64,000 nt of DNA from Apostichopus japonicus (GCF_037975245.1 NC_092576.1:5480501-5544500); one strand, 5' to 3'; positions 34,282-46,897 are shown, numbered from the stretch's first letter. The notes: generated by a model not told the origin, from the letters alone. Numbers and translations are program-made.

Positions 34282-37200
34282 GTAAGTAATGTAACCATAT
34301 TTGTACTGCCATGCATTTTATATATGTAATTGTTATTTTAGTATTATGCTATATCATCTGTGTTGCAATAATTCAAAATAAACATAAACCATGGTGTGAA
34401 GTAGGTTTTCTTTTATCTATATGAAATAATTACAAATGAATGAAACTCATGGCGTGACGGTATTAAAGCACGTAACCTACAATTACATGACATTAGAACG
34501 AAGCTACACTTGGAGAGCAAATGTATCAATATCAGAGCTGCCACTTTTTTTTCAAATTTGAGGGATAATACTTATCATAGTACTTGTGGTTATCTTACAA
34601 TTGATTGAGAATGATAAGTGCTGTATACTTAAGAAATACAAAAATAGACCACACTTAAGTCTTTCGTTCATGCCAGAGTTATCTTGTAACTTAATGACTT
34701 GTGTAATTATTAATTATTGTGCGTTTTATGTTTTGTTCTTGTTTTGTCATACATAATAACTTATTACTTGATTGATTGATTAAGTACGCGTAAATGTTCA
34801 TTATATATTCACATTTAGATCACTAACATATCTCTTTCAAAGGTCTTGTTACCCCCTCCCTTGTGTGAGGGTTAAGTAACCCAGTGTTAAGATAATCTTT
34901 GAGGGCAGAGCAAATGAAAGTTCTTGAGCAGATGTTATTAACATGTATCCGACTATTTATAATTGTTGAAACAAATATTGTTGCAGTACTAAAATATCTT
35001 AGATGATTATCTTTCTCAGTGATTCCAGAGCTTATATTGTCATTTGATCAACGAACTGTCGGTGAACCGACACGTTTATATGATTACTTAGTAGAGGATC
35101 GAAGCAAAGCTCTAAAGATTAGATGTATTGCTATAAGTTCAAGACCTCCTGCTAGCCTAACGTGGGTTGTGAATGGTGAAGATGTAGACGCATCCAATGT
35201 ACACAATGTACTATACAAACCAAACAAGGAGAGGATAAACACCACAGATTCAGAATCTACATTACATCTACTACCAACTGGAACTCACGTCAACATTTCA
35301 TGTCAGTTTAGAGGGATAGAATTAGTCAGTCAGAACCTGACCATCAATTTTATCTTGTTTGAGAGCTCAGATGAATCAGGTAAACTACATATATACGAAA
35401 ATTAAATTCAGAATTACTTTATGATTTAGTTTTGTCTTAAAATCATCCTCCCCCTGTTTTTGTTTCTATATTTTTTGTTGTTGCTATACTAACTTCACTT
35501 TAGACCTACTGTTAGCAAACGTAAAGCTTTCCGATAACCAATACGACCATCATCAATCATTAATAAAGTAAGTCAGGCTAATGTACTAAGTAATAAACGT
35601 TAATCAATCAATATTAAATATTTATAGTGTTGTGTTTAATGAAAATTTTCTTAAAATGAGAGGCAAATGATCAACATTGACGAAAGCTAGAAATGGAATT
35701 CCAGAAAATAAACAAGGTTTTCTCAAATTGATTAAACGGAAATGCTGAATAACAAGGATAATAATAGAAACTATTAGCGTTTTTATTAACGTATCTGTGT
35801 ATTTCAGATTTGATTAAAGGACTCTTTAATTAAAAATAAGATATGTAATGAACTATTAAGTCTATGAGTGTGAAACACGCGACGGGTACATTTATGTCAC
35901 CCTTACGTGAATGCCTTTAAAAACAACGTTGGGTTTACCAAAGTGAAAATAGCTCAGTACAAAAGCTGTCCTTCACATAAACTCGGACATAAGCTCCAAT
36001 GAACAGAAAATTGAAGAAGATGATATCGTACAACAATGTTCCTAAAGTATTGAGTTAACTTTGGTAAGGACATGAATTTGTTATAATTTATCCCTCCATA
36101 GTTTCAGAAGATGATTCTTTGCAAGATGATGCCGAGAAGAAGGATTCAAATTTGTTGGTTTGGTCATTGGTTGCCGTCATTTGCTTCCTCTTAATACTGC
36201 CAGCGTTTACATGCGGGTTGTTTATTAGCAGGTAGTATTTGATCTCATAAATCAAGAAGTTAACATAATTACATTATATCTTATGTGTGTATGTGTGACA
36301 TTGTTATAGTGTGTTGGCAATTGTAACTAATTAACCAACTAGTGTACATGATGTGTTTACTGTGCATTGCAGTTATAACTAATTAACAATCAAGTGTATA
36401 TTATGTATATTATAGTGTATTGCAGTGATAACAAATTAACCATCCAGTGCACGTGATTTGTGTTACGGTGTATTGCAGTTATAACTAGTTAACCATCCAG
36501 TGTTTATGGTGTGATATACTGTTTTGCGGTTATAACAAATTAACCATCCAGTGTTTATGATGTGTAGTATAGTGCATTGCAGTTAAAACTGATTAACCAT
36601 AACGTGTACATGATATGTATTATAGTGTATTGTAGTTTTATTATATGATATGTGATACAATGCTTCTCTTTTCACAAGCAAGGAGTGATTTTAATTTCGT
36701 TACTATACGGGAAATGTAGAACAAATTAGTTTTTGTTATGATTATGGACCTATATTATCTGGTGGTGTAATATTCATCTCCCATATTTTGCTAAGGATAT
36801 GGAAGTACTCGAGAAGGTCCAGAGGAGGGTTAATTATTAGTTCCATAAAGGGGGTTCCTTATTAAAGGCGGTTACAACTGATGAATCTCACTTCACTGGA
36901 GCTTAGGAGGTTACTTGGTGACTTGTTTCAGGTTTTCAAGATTGTGTATGGTTTTGACAATAAGTCCTTCACTGACTTTTCATGATTCCTAATAGTAGTT
37001 GTCCCAGAGGTCATTGTCTTAAACTCCAAAAGTCACAAAGTAGGATTAATATTTGGCATAACTTATTTCTAATAGGGTTGTGAATGAGTGGAACGGTTTG
37101 CCTGAGAAAGTTGTACTTGCAAGTAGTGTGAATGGGATTAAGAATGCTTTGGACAAGCACTTGAAGCATTGTAATCGTGTCTGAGTGTTTGTTTCTTCAA

Positions 37201-37662
37201 TTTTTTTGATGAAGACTTGAGTGTCCCTCCTGATCTTTTTTTTCTACTAAACTAAACTAAACTATCTCACACAGAACAAAGAACGGCGTTGCACCATTAC
37301 CTGGGTGGCCTCTTAAATCATCTTCTCTAGCTTTTACAGACGTGATATGAATAATTCTATTATTATTTCTTCGCAGGAATACCTCACGATGCTCGAGTAC
37401 AGACGCGTCTACGATCAACAATGAACCGCAACCATTGAGTCCATCAGCTGAAATGATGAAAACTGAATATCACAAATCTGTCAAACATGGTTATATTAGC
37501 GATCATGCGACAGCACCTAACGACTTTCCCGAGTATCAGGAGATTGAACAGCCCAATGAAAACTACAACAAGCAGATATACAGAGAGAATCCAAACTGTG
37601 TATATTACAAAAGTTTACATCATAACCAAGATTATCAAAAATATATGGAAAGTCAAGAATAG
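33963..37662 (+). CDS. Type-2 IgSF receptor: two Ig domains, TM, tyrosine-rich tail
   Basis: A four-exon gene predicted at 364 residues: 33963-34281, 35020-35379, 36102-36231 and 37377-37662. Joins are in phase 1, 1 and 2. Signal peptide: residues 1-20 (MERIWFTFLLIFFVSGSRGS). Ig 1: Cys38, Trp48, Cys91. Ig 2: residues about 108-220, with IRCIAIS, LTWVV and ISCQF. TM helix: 244-268. The tail, 270-364, holds nine tyrosines; YQEI (323-326) and VYYKSL (345-350) could bind SH2 domains, and the second fits the ITIM pattern. It would sit at the cell surface, bind an unknown ligand and probably signal through phosphotyrosine. No stop or frameshift seen. Compact size and tail make it resemble inhibitory immune receptors, an analogy only. 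Confidence 0.85.
35020..35379 (+). CDS. Type-2 receptor exon 2: second Ig domain
   Basis: Acceptor TCTTTCTCAG, donor TCAG/GTAAAC; 360 bp with symmetric phase 1. Conserved Cys-Trp-Cys: KIRCIAISS, SLTWVVNG, VNISCQFRG. Confidence 0.85.
36102..36231 (+). CDS. Type-2 receptor exon 3: transmembrane segment
   Basis: Acceptor CCTCCATAG, donor AGCAG/GTAGTA. A short acidic stalk (SEDDSLQDDAEKKDS) leads into a 25-residue helix (LLVWSLVAVICFLLILP and on). Phase 1 to 2. Confidence 0.85.
36295..36640. repeat. 54-bp minisatellite, copy 2
   Basis: Six or seven diverged units sharing AGTTATAACTAATTAACCA and AGTGTATATGATGTGT with 32340-33240, in the same intron position. Confidence 0.8.
36740..37260 (+). mobile_element. 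CR1/L2-type retrotransposon C-terminal fragment
   Basis: Broken frames give LEKVQRR, SLELRRL, GDLFQVFKIVYGFD and VVNEWNGLPEKVVLASSVNG, the standard end of CR1/Jockey-like ORF2 proteins. It ends with a (CTAAA)n-like run (ACTAAACTAAACTAAACTA) before 37264. It lies within the last intron of the type-2 receptor. Confidence 0.8.
37377..37662 (+). CDS. Type-2 receptor exon 4: tyrosine-rich cytoplasmic tail
   Basis: Acceptor TTCTTCGCAG, stop TAG 37660-37662. Nine tyrosines in 95 residues, including EYHKSV, GYISDH, EYQEIEQ, IYREN, VYYKSL and YQKYM. A degraded repeat of part of this exon (AACTGTATATATTACA) lies at about 37990, and AATAAA at 38035. Confidence 0.85.
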
Positions 37663-38589
37663 GAATTTTTGTTGTAGCAATTTGGTGACTATTCCAATGT
37701 GTCATGTCATAGACGATATGTTGAAACCATCTCTAGACGATACAATTTGGAATACGATAAACGTGAAACTTCTATTTCTTGTCATGCATTTGTCTAAGCT
37801 GTGTAAACATTTTTCATTCAATATAAATCAGCTTTGAATATTAGTTAGCTGACAGTGTTCTTTTTGGAATTGAGGAAAACAAAGTGTATCTACAGAAAAT
37901 GATAAAACAAACAAACAGAGAGACGACCCTCACAGAGATGAAAACTGAAAACTAAGGGAGGAAGATGAATAGAAACAAAAACCGAACTGTATATATTACA
38001 TAAGAGCATGACACTTGTAGGACAATGGATAATTAATAAACACTTCAACAAAAGTCTTATATATAAAGTATTTATAAATACTCACTAATATAATACTTTT
38101 ATTATTGTACATCTGTTTATCGTTAATCTTTTTCACTGTATATATTTCACTTTCGTTTTCTATCTAGTCTAGTGATATAGTTCAGCTCTACATTAATTAG
38201 TTTCCGCGTTCTTTTGCGTTCTACCGTATATTGTATTATAATTCAACTCGGGCTGATTCTCAATCATAGGCATCGTTCAATTGTGATTACTTGACGTGAC
38301 AATACCTGACCAAGACACATCATGCCTTGCTGCAGTTATGTAACGTTCGTTAGTGAAACATTCATGCAATGAAATTAAAGCAATGACATCTCGACATGAC
38401 ATCTCGACTGTAAATCCAATCAAGAATTTATCTCTCAGGAACTAAGAATCCTAATTTCATTTTGATTGTCAGCAGTATGATATGCTTATTAATAACTTTT
38501 GTCAGGCTAGCAAGCCATTACATGGTATGATTGTGTTAAGAGCTTGGTGCACATAAGCGTATCAATTTTCCTTATATTTGTGTACAACC
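37663..38589. other. Type-2 receptor 3' region, no further gene seen
   Basis: Contains the likely 3' UTR with AATAAA at 38035-38040. The open frames here are short and without recognisable domains. Confidence 0.4.
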
Positions 38590-38990
38590 ATTACTAATGA
38601 ATCACGGAAATAATTTTCGAACTTGAAGATATATAATATATATCGATCAAAAAAAAAGAAGAAGGACAGTGAATAACCGATTTGTTATGTTAAAGGGAAG
38701 GAACTGCAGCATTCCAGACAATTATGAGAAAGTTCAGGAGCAGAACATGACTTAAAATTAAAGGTTACGGGGAGAAATTAAATCCCAGCACCATTGCACC
38801 ACCATTGATTCTCTGTAAAAATAATTATTATAAATTTGAATTAAATCTAATAAAGCAATACATCATCATACTATTATTAGCGAGTCGATTGTGAAAGGCT
38901 GGATATGGTTCTGAGAGCCTTCGATTTAGTTGTATTTAATTTAACTTCATACACTCCGATAATTTTAGCGCTCGACCAGTTCGATACTTT
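38590..38990. repeat. Intergenic repeat R3, copy 1
   Basis: Matches 62705-63190: AATCACGGAAATA, TTTGTTATGTTAA, GGGAAGGAACTGCAG, CCCAGCACCATTGCA and GGTTCTGAGAGCCTTCGA in the same order. Non-coding. Confidence 0.75.
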
Positions 38991-39699
38991 TAGGTACTTT
39001 TGCAAATATGCCACATTCCATAACACTCGAAGCCATGGTAAGGGAAACCGTTATGGATGTTTCTTTACCCAACTTGAATAGTTTATTCTTGAGTTCCATC
39101 CGCTAAATATTTGAAACATACGAATTTTGTATTTTATGGAGAAAGTCAAGCACGTAGCCAGTATTTCATCGCAGTAATATATCGTATTGTATTATAGCAA
39201 CTACAGTACCTGCGCATATGCTATATCCTATTGATAGATAGGAAAGTAAACTTCAACTCAAGTAACGGTGATAACAATGTTGTTGTGACTGGGATGACAA
39301 TCTGCTCTTGCTGTTTGCCTATGTAGTCCTAACCGCTATTTAAGAAGATTGAGATGCAACACGACAGAGATCTTGTTGCAAATGACGTAGTGAATAAATT
39401 TTTGTGGTAAGTGTATGTATCCTTGTTGAGGTTATGAAGTGATAACTTGTATTTCATGACAACTTAAAGTTTGCACATTTGAGTCATCATACATCACCGA
39501 AGGTATCTGAGAGTTACAAAATGGAGAGTACTTTACAAAATCAAAACAATATAATATTATAGAGAAAAAACGGACTACTTGTAAGTAGACACCAATGTAC
39601 TGCAACAGACTGCTAGAAATGCTGAAATACACGTTTATAGGCATACATCTACGATAGTGTCTTGTTCCCGATGAACTTCCATAGTCTTCAGTAAACCAT

Positions 39700-39995
39700 T
39701 CACACTGTAAACAAAATAGAAACAGCATGTCACTATCTGTTTTGTTAAAGCATACTAATTTTATTGAGGGGAGTAGGGGTGTAATATGTTTGGGGAAGTT
39801 ATCAATTTCTTCTTCCATGTTGATTTTATTTTGCAAGTATGTATATATTTGGACGAATTCAAGAAAACATTGAAGAGTTGCGGAGGTGCGATTGTGCACG
39901 TTTCGCAGGTGCACAATACACATACTAATGATATGTGGTATAGTGATCAGGTAGACCAGGCCGAGCTTACATACCCGCTACAGTTAACTGTGGTA
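39700..39995. repeat. Intergenic repeat R1, copy 2
   Basis: Partner of 2030-2370. A short open frame here (39786-40040) has no recognisable domain, and the partner copy does not keep it open. Confidence 0.6.
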
Positions 39996-40149
39996 GAGTA
40001 TTTTAAGAGACTTGGCTACACTGTCAACCTCCACAATTGATGTTATCGGGAAACAAAAATGATGGCGCTAAACACCAAAACACATGGGCGGCTCATTTCA
40101 ATATAACTAATCCTAGTAAACAAAACATCCTGAGCTTATAAATGACACC

Positions 40150-40940
40150 CTAGCTCAAACTCGAAGGCTCCTAAAAGTCGTGTGGTAACTGTGGAGGACG
40201 CCACAACTACGATAAATGTCCAGCATATGGTAAACCAGTGCAACAATTGCCAAAAGATGCATCATTATGCAACGTGTTGCAGATCAAATAAAACAAATGA
40301 CAACGTAGTGGATATCAGAACCCAGGACAAAGAAGAATTTTTTATCAACGATTTCTCAAAGAATGGACTCTGCTGTTTAAGTTCAGTCGCACAGACATCG
40401 GTTTCAGACTTGACCCAGATGTTGAAGTAAATAGTTAACCTGTTACATAGCACAATATGCTCAATTCAAAGCCTAAGCTTTATAGTGCTGGTGTAACTGC
40501 ATATGGAAGACTCCGGTACCAATTTTGGGTTGATGTGTGACCAAGGTTAAACAAAAATGTAAAACTCACTTTTTATCATTTGTTGTGGTTCCGAAAGACG
40601 TTCTTTCACTGATTAATCTCCGAATATGTGATAACATTGGCTTAAGTAAGAGGTTTGTTTAGGGTTCAGAGTAGTCCTGTACAACACTGTGAAAACATGA
40701 GTAACAAGTATCTTCACATATGTGAGGAATGTGCAGAAGTATTTGAGGGATTAGGTTGTTTGCCCAGGGAACATACAATAGTCATTGACCAGCAGGCATC
40801 CCCTGTTGAAAGAAACCAATTGCTCTACGGGATGGGCTTAAATTAGAACTTGATAGAATAGAGATTATATGTGTGATTACCAAAGTCACTGAACCAACTG
40901 ATTGGGCCCACCCATTAGCGTGTGTACTTTAAACTCCCTT
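40150..40940 (+). mobile_element. Decayed Ty3/Gypsy gag-pol fragment
   Basis: Pieces in shifting frames: the zinc knuckles CGNCGGRHNYDKCPAYGK and CNNCQKMHHYATCC (40169-40270); a protease-end region (LRICDNIGLSKRF, near 40618); the pre-RT motif EVFEGLGCLPREHTIVID (40735-40790); and the RT start ITKVTEPTDWAHPLACV (40873-40925). Several frameshifts and a large internal gap make it inactive. The lineage is close to the antisense piece at 24085, not to the element at 11435. Confidence 0.8.
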
Positions 40941-41099
40941 CCAAAGAGGATATACTATGCAAGTGAAATAGGATTAACCTAGTTTAAAACTGTGTACAAT
41001 CCTAACGTTATTTGGTAGATTTCGATTTCTACGATGACATTTTGCATTCTTTTTCAGGACCTGAGGACTACCATAAGACCATACACCAAATTATGGGTG

Positions 41100-41660
41100 C
41101 CATCATTTTCTGGGGGGGGGGGTCACAAAGAAGAAATGATAAACGATTGCTTCCAGTACTAAAAGCTGCATGTAACTAAAAAATAAATATTAAAAAAAAT
41201 GCAAACTAGGAGCAACAGATCTTACACTTCTTGTATCTTTGTCTTAAGATTAACAACTTACTTCCTGTTCCCAAGTTTATTCATCCCTTACCCAAGTTAT
41301 AGGCGTCCTTTGTCTTAATTCCGTGAAATCATCAAGCTTGAACACATATGGCAACCTATTGCATCTCATGTGTATACAGATGTGGTTAGTCTTAGCCCTC
41401 TTCTATGTGCCTTAGTAATTACAACTCAATATTCCACATGTCTCAGAGAGTTTCTCGCCCCTTCCCAGGAAGTTATGACTTACTTAAATGCTGTAGCTTG
41501 TTTGATGGGGGGGGGGGGGGAATAAAAAATATAGTTTATATTCTACAATTTTACCTCTGTCTGGAGTTTCTCGTTATCTGCTGTTCTACCTATTTAATAA
41601 TTGAGCCCTGAACTAACTGTGCCGGAGCCCTCTTACATAACATGGCGCCCAACGTGGGGC
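41100..41660 (+). mobile_element. LTR end with tRNA-Lys primer-binding site
   Basis: TGGCGCCCAACGTGGGGC at 41643-41660 is the exact complement of the 3' 18 nt of animal tRNA-Lys(1,2), preceded by a plausible LTR end (CTTACATAACA). Upstream an AATAAA follows a run of about 14 G (41507-41520). The 5' boundary of the LTR is not determined and no matching second LTR was found. Confidence 0.65.
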
Positions 41661-42459
41661 GAACGACGTTGATGTGGGTCTGGGTGAATTTCCAGTAAGC
41701 AGGAAGTAAGTAGTTACATTTAAGACTACGAGGAAAGTAAGCACATGCTTGAAGTGATACAAAGGGGATATAACTTCATAATACATTACGCAAACCATGC
41801 TCATACACTACGACTTCATTTATCATTTTCCACAAATGAAGATTGTCACAACTACCCATATGGCATTTCTCTAGAGTAGATCTTGATAACGAAATTGCTA
41901 ATTGATTGACCTAACCAGAAGGTCACCCAACCAACAGACCCTTTGCTAAGAAATCAAGCCAAATACACCAATGACCGTAAGGTAGATTAATGATCAATGT
42001 ACTAAATTTTGCCAAAGCTTGACAAAACGTTTTGCAAAGATATTTACTCATCAGTGACATATTAGTGCGGCAACATTTGAAATTTAATTCAGCTATACGG
42101 TAAGAGCATATATCCCCAAAGGAATAACAAAGCGTTTAATGATTATAGTTCAAGGAGACTTGTTTTGGAATAATTTCGTAGTTACAGCTTATTAGCAACT
42201 CTTGTTTGGGGTATTAGTGACTCCAATTTGGAACAGTAGCACCTTCCGTTTAGGATAGTAGTAGCGCCGCAGAGTTATAGTAGCATCGCCGCTTGAAGTT
42301 GAAGTAGCGTCGCCTGTTTAAAATAGTAGCAGAGACACCTTTTTACAGAAGCATCTTCAGTCAGGAGTAGTAGCACGATCTGTTAAGGGTGGTAGCAAGG
42401 AGGTTCCTGGCAGAATCTCCTTGGATGTATAGCACATCCAGTTTTGGGTAGCTTCAGAT
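41661..42459. other. Leader-like sequence and weak short repeats
   Basis: No gene seen. Between 42230 and 42420 a loose repeat of about 30 bp containing AGTAGC and (A/G)CC(G/T) recurs several times. Confidence 0.35.
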
Positions 42460-43090
42460 CCTGTGATATTTCGGCGTTCCATACAAATGATCTGTGCAAC
42501 GCGTATCATTGTTTAGACTTGGTACCATGACCATCTCGTGATTTCTATCCGGTAATGATTGTTCTAGTTTGTGAGGGCGATATTGTCTACACCCAGTACA
42601 CATAGAGACGTAGCCTAGCTTACAACAGAATTGGATGTTGTAAGGTATGTAATTGTTTTTTTTTTAATTCATTTATTTGTTTTATCGCCATGTATTGTGT
42701 ACAAAGGGAACAAAGGGAAGGTAATTGAAGTTACTATTGGTTCACATTTGTTTTCACAACCTTATGTTAAACACTGTCGTGTTTGGAATTAGATGGTAAG
42801 TTGTAGGTTAGTGCTCTAAGTTTCGTTTTTACATAGGCGTATGCTGCATTAGGTTGTAACGAAGTCAAAGTAAGCTTGTGTACTCGCTAGTCTAACCGAG
42901 TGAAGGTTCCTTTCTACAACTGGATTAAAGATCTGTTGTGTACTAGGCTGTAATTTGGTAATCCGTGTGCAGCTTTGATATGGTACGTTTATTTCATTTA
43001 TATGACTCATAAATTGGCAATATGAACAGTAGCTATGGCTATAATATCGTGAATTTCATATGTAATTCCTCATAAGTCATATTGATTCTA
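42460..43090. repeat. Intergenic repeat R2, copy 2
   Basis: Partner of 3050-3420 with an extra segment at about 42632-42985. Non-coding. Confidence 0.55.
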
Positions 43091-43540
43091 GCTACTATGC
43101 TTGCTGAACTTGGCTTTGAAAAGTAAAAATGCTAATACAATTTATGACCTGGTTTGGTACCATTTGCACTCAAATAAATGGCCGTACTGAAATTTGATGT
43201 TCAACAGTGTTTTGCTTTATAGTAAATTTGTAGAGATTAAGTCCAGTTCTCTCTAGTTTCCACCATTTAACCCTTTGAAATGTGTTGCATGGCTGTACAT
43301 TCCTGCCATAGTAATTAATTAGTGACATGTGCAGTACTTACCAGTAGACACATACCTTGCATATATATTCTAGTATATAGTGTCATTGTTTCTTACCTGT
43401 TAGTAAATACCTGAAAAGTCTTACATAAGTGTTTTAGGTATTGTTTTCTTTATAGTTGTTTCTGGGTGGACCTTCCTGCATTTAAAGAAATCCTATGTTT
43501 TCATTGGATACTGTTTTGTATTATCATTTTGATTGGTTGA

Positions 43541-43606
43541 AACCTGATGACCAGCCAGGGTCAGACTGGTCATCAGGTTCTTGTAAATAGTGTTTTAGAA
43601 AATAAA
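43541..43606 (+). other. Perfect hairpin next to a poly(A) signal
   Basis: AACCTGATGACCAG (43541-43554) and its exact reverse complement (43566-43579) enclose an 11-nt loop. AATAAA follows at 43601-43606, then a T-rich stretch near 43633. It looks like a transcript 3' end or an LTR R region; the parent unit is unknown. Confidence 0.5.
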
Positions 43607-46317
43607 GCAGAGTTGCACAAAACTCCAGAGTGTGTAGGTGTCTTTTTTAATCTTTGAGTTTTCCCACTCGGTCTCTTAAAATTGTTAATGTCGGATCGAG
43701 TTGAACAGCAACCCCAAAACAGTACATATTTAACTGCAGTAAGAAGGAAGTGCTAACACTACGAAGTGGAATATGTGCAATTTTTCGAATGTATATGTAG
43801 CACTATGTCATGTACATATCTTATTGTGAAAGGTTACCTCTAAAATGTACGGTGACGAACGTTACACTATGCATGTAAATCCGAGTAGCATATCGTTCTG
43901 CAGCATACAATCAACGTACATTCAGCATACGATCGCTTCACAAACTCTTCCTCAAAGTTCAAATTAATATATGAACTATACCTATAAAGTATATATATAA
44001 TAGAATCAACTGGATGTACTCCAACTATTGCACTATAAATAACTATTGCAAATGCCGTTTAAATGGATAACATTGAGGGAACATTATATAACTGAGTTGA
44101 ATTTAATGTGAAATCTTGGAATGGTTAGCCCATTTGTGAAGGAACCAAAGTGAGATCAACATAGGAAGTTTGGAAAATGACAAGTTTCATTGTAAATGGT
44201 GTCTCCTACCATACAATGATAATGCGGGTTTAGGCTAAAGAGAAACGTTGCTATACCTAGTTAAGTAAGGGCATCAATGAATATCCGTTGACTTAGTATG
44301 GACAAGTAGCTTGTTTCATTTCTCTGTCATTCCGTGTCAAATCACTGATAGCGGTTGCTCGACCCTCACCAAACGTGTTTGGAGTTTATTTTGCCTAGTT
44401 TGTAGTTATATAATGGTAAATCACTCAAATCAATCAAAACTCAGAGTTTGGGATTTCCACTGTTTTTTTTTTGACGTTATACAGGCTTTTTGAGTCCTGT
44501 TATTGCTGTTCAAGGTCATATCACATTTCACGGTCATTGTCAATACCGCCTGAATGTATTGTCCAAACACCAGATCTCTACTACAATACAAAATCGGCTT
44601 TTTACAACCTGACCCATTTTAACTATACAGTTGTTAAAAACGACATATTTTGCACTTCGTAGCAATTTTAAAATCTCATAAATGTTCCATCGAAAAAGCT
44701 AGAATCCCGAAATTTAGTTTATAGTAAGAACTCTACACTTACAAGTAAAGTACCGGTAAGTGAAATTCACAGCTCTCACATGGCTATTTTTGTGATTATT
44801 TGGCTACTACAACCCTTCAACGTACTGAATCGCAGCATAATAGACCATCTTCGGAATTACACGACTTAAAAATATAACAGTTAACACAAGAAATCGTTGT
44901 GAGCGTGTGTTTATATTGACTGAATCAGTCACAATGACCTTTAAAAACACTCAAGTATCCTGAAGCAATTCTATAGGAGAACCCTTATCACCCACAATGG
45001 CACTTTTTTTAAGAAAGAAAACAAAAAATGGATATATTGGCGTTTTTAAGTTGAACTCCACAATACAATGTTAAAACAACATACAGATTGCATAACTGTT
45101 TGTATGGAATAGGTTCTACCGGTTCCTATAATGGGATATTCAATTGCTTAGGAAATATAAGAAAATGCCACTTGGCCAGCAACATGTTTTTGTGCAAAAT
45201 TTCAAATGGACAATTTGGAAGCATTACAACTTATTTTTTATTCTAATTTCAGGGTGCTTTAATAAAAAAAAAGGATGATGTTATTTTAGGAGAGGGGGTC
45301 AACTATTAACTTCTTTAACAATCTGTTCATTTGGCATGAAATGACTGTTCTGTTCAATATGTGAGAACAATTGATTTAACCTTGATAAATATGATATATA
45401 CTAATTACTTTACAATCCTGCTTTTAAACCCTTTTCTTTGGCGATCTACGTCGAGAAGTGGCAATCCGCAACTCACATTTTCTATGAGCATTAATTTCTG
45501 GATATAACTTAACTGATGAGTGATGGCTCAACTGCTTATTTGATTTTATTGTGTTTCCTTGTAAATTAACTGGAGGTTAGTGAAAAACAGCACCAAAGAA
45601 AAACATATGAAAACAAGTGATTACAGTGATATGGAGGATATGAAGTTTCAAATTCTATCGAAGAAAAGGTTCTCTTGCTACCTTGCTCGTGACTTACTAT
45701 ACAAATGGTCGACCTATAAGTGGGAAGCGACGGTGGCCCTATCGTTGGTGTGTGACAAGACTGGAAGGTGGGTGGGGGTGGGAGAGCGTAGCACCCAAAC
45801 CCCATAGTCCATCGGGGGGAATTGTTTAGGCGGGAAATTTTTTTAATAGACCCCTCCTCCGGGAACAAGACACTCCAAGAAAACAGTCAAAAGTATTGTA
45901 AAGCACTACATTGCCTTTAGACCTAACGTATGGAGTTAAGGGTTCAATCCCCTAGCCCAAAAATCGAAGGATCTCCCCTTCTCCACCATCATCTCTGAGT
46001 CTAATGCCTGTCTCTGTTCTCCACATCTGCATGTCCATCAATATGTCCTATTAAAGTGTATGTCTCTGTAGCGTTACATAGCAAGTATAAAATAAATGGG
46101 TTTGTTTTATCATTAAATTTTTGTCATAAAAACCCACAGTAATCTCATCCGTAGATTATAGATTGGAAATCATCTTACATTATTCCACAGCAATCCGTGC
46201 CCACAGGTCTATGGAGAGCCATTCTGAATACCAGGCCTGATTTCCATTCTTTAGTGATGTCCCACGTTCAATTTTCGTCAGGAGTTCAATTAAATGTCTT
46301 TTTTTTTTCTTCTTCAG
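43607..46317. other. No gene firmly seen upstream of unit C
   Basis: AT-rich. A B-box-like GGGTTCAATCCC near 45941 hints at a SINE but lacks a convincing A box. Open frames at 45580-45868 on both strands have no recognisable domain. Confidence 0.4.
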
Positions 46318-46372
46318 ATGTCTACAACAAAACTTTTTGTGATCCCTGCTATCCTTTAGTGCATTTTAAGTG
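46318..46372 (+). pseudogene. Unit C possible signal-peptide exon
   Basis: After a polypyrimidine tract and TTCAG, ATG opens MSTTKLFVIPAIL, then TAG (46357-46359), then CILSG, with donor AGTG/GTAAGA in phase 1. This matches the phase-1 entry of the next Ig exon. Hydrophobicity and phase support a leader peptide; the stop would silence it. Confidence 0.5.
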
Positions 46373-46897
46373 GTAAGATCCAGTACCGGGTACCGGATTT
46401 ATCTCGGAGAGTGGGGGGGGGGGGTGGGGGCTGCGGTGGGTTATATATGTAAGGGAGAAGGAAGGGTTACATATTCACATAACGATACAAGAAGTGAAAT
46501 GAAAGACCTGCATTTCGGTATTAAGACTTCTTACGTCTGGAGAAGTACTTACTCAATCACATCACATGCATACGACCAGCATTGGGAGGGATGAATTGTC
46601 AGGTAAGGGTTGGGGGTGGTGACCTTTGTAAATATGGTGAATGTGTCTGGCAAACTGATGGAAATACAATGTGGAGGATGCTATTCTGTTTGGGGTAGGA
46701 TGTCAATTGAATGGTATTTTTAAATTGTAGTTGAATGCAAGGCAAAATTCATTACAATTTCATATGATGGTTCTATGTTCCTTAGACTTAACAATTCATA
46801 CATTTTGGACTGGAGAATGGAACTTGGTCTGAGGGAAAAATATACTACAACTTTCATTTGATATGAAACAAGGTAAACGTCTTTTTATCAATTACAG

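Noticed and set aside
39786-40040. 84-residue open frame before the Gypsy remnant
   Set aside because: It overlaps repeat R1, whose other copy does not keep the frame open, and it does not resemble gag.
45900-46080. SINE or tRNA-like sequence around GGGTTCAATCCCC
   Set aside because: Only a B-box-like string; no A box at the proper distance, no cloverleaf and no defined ends.
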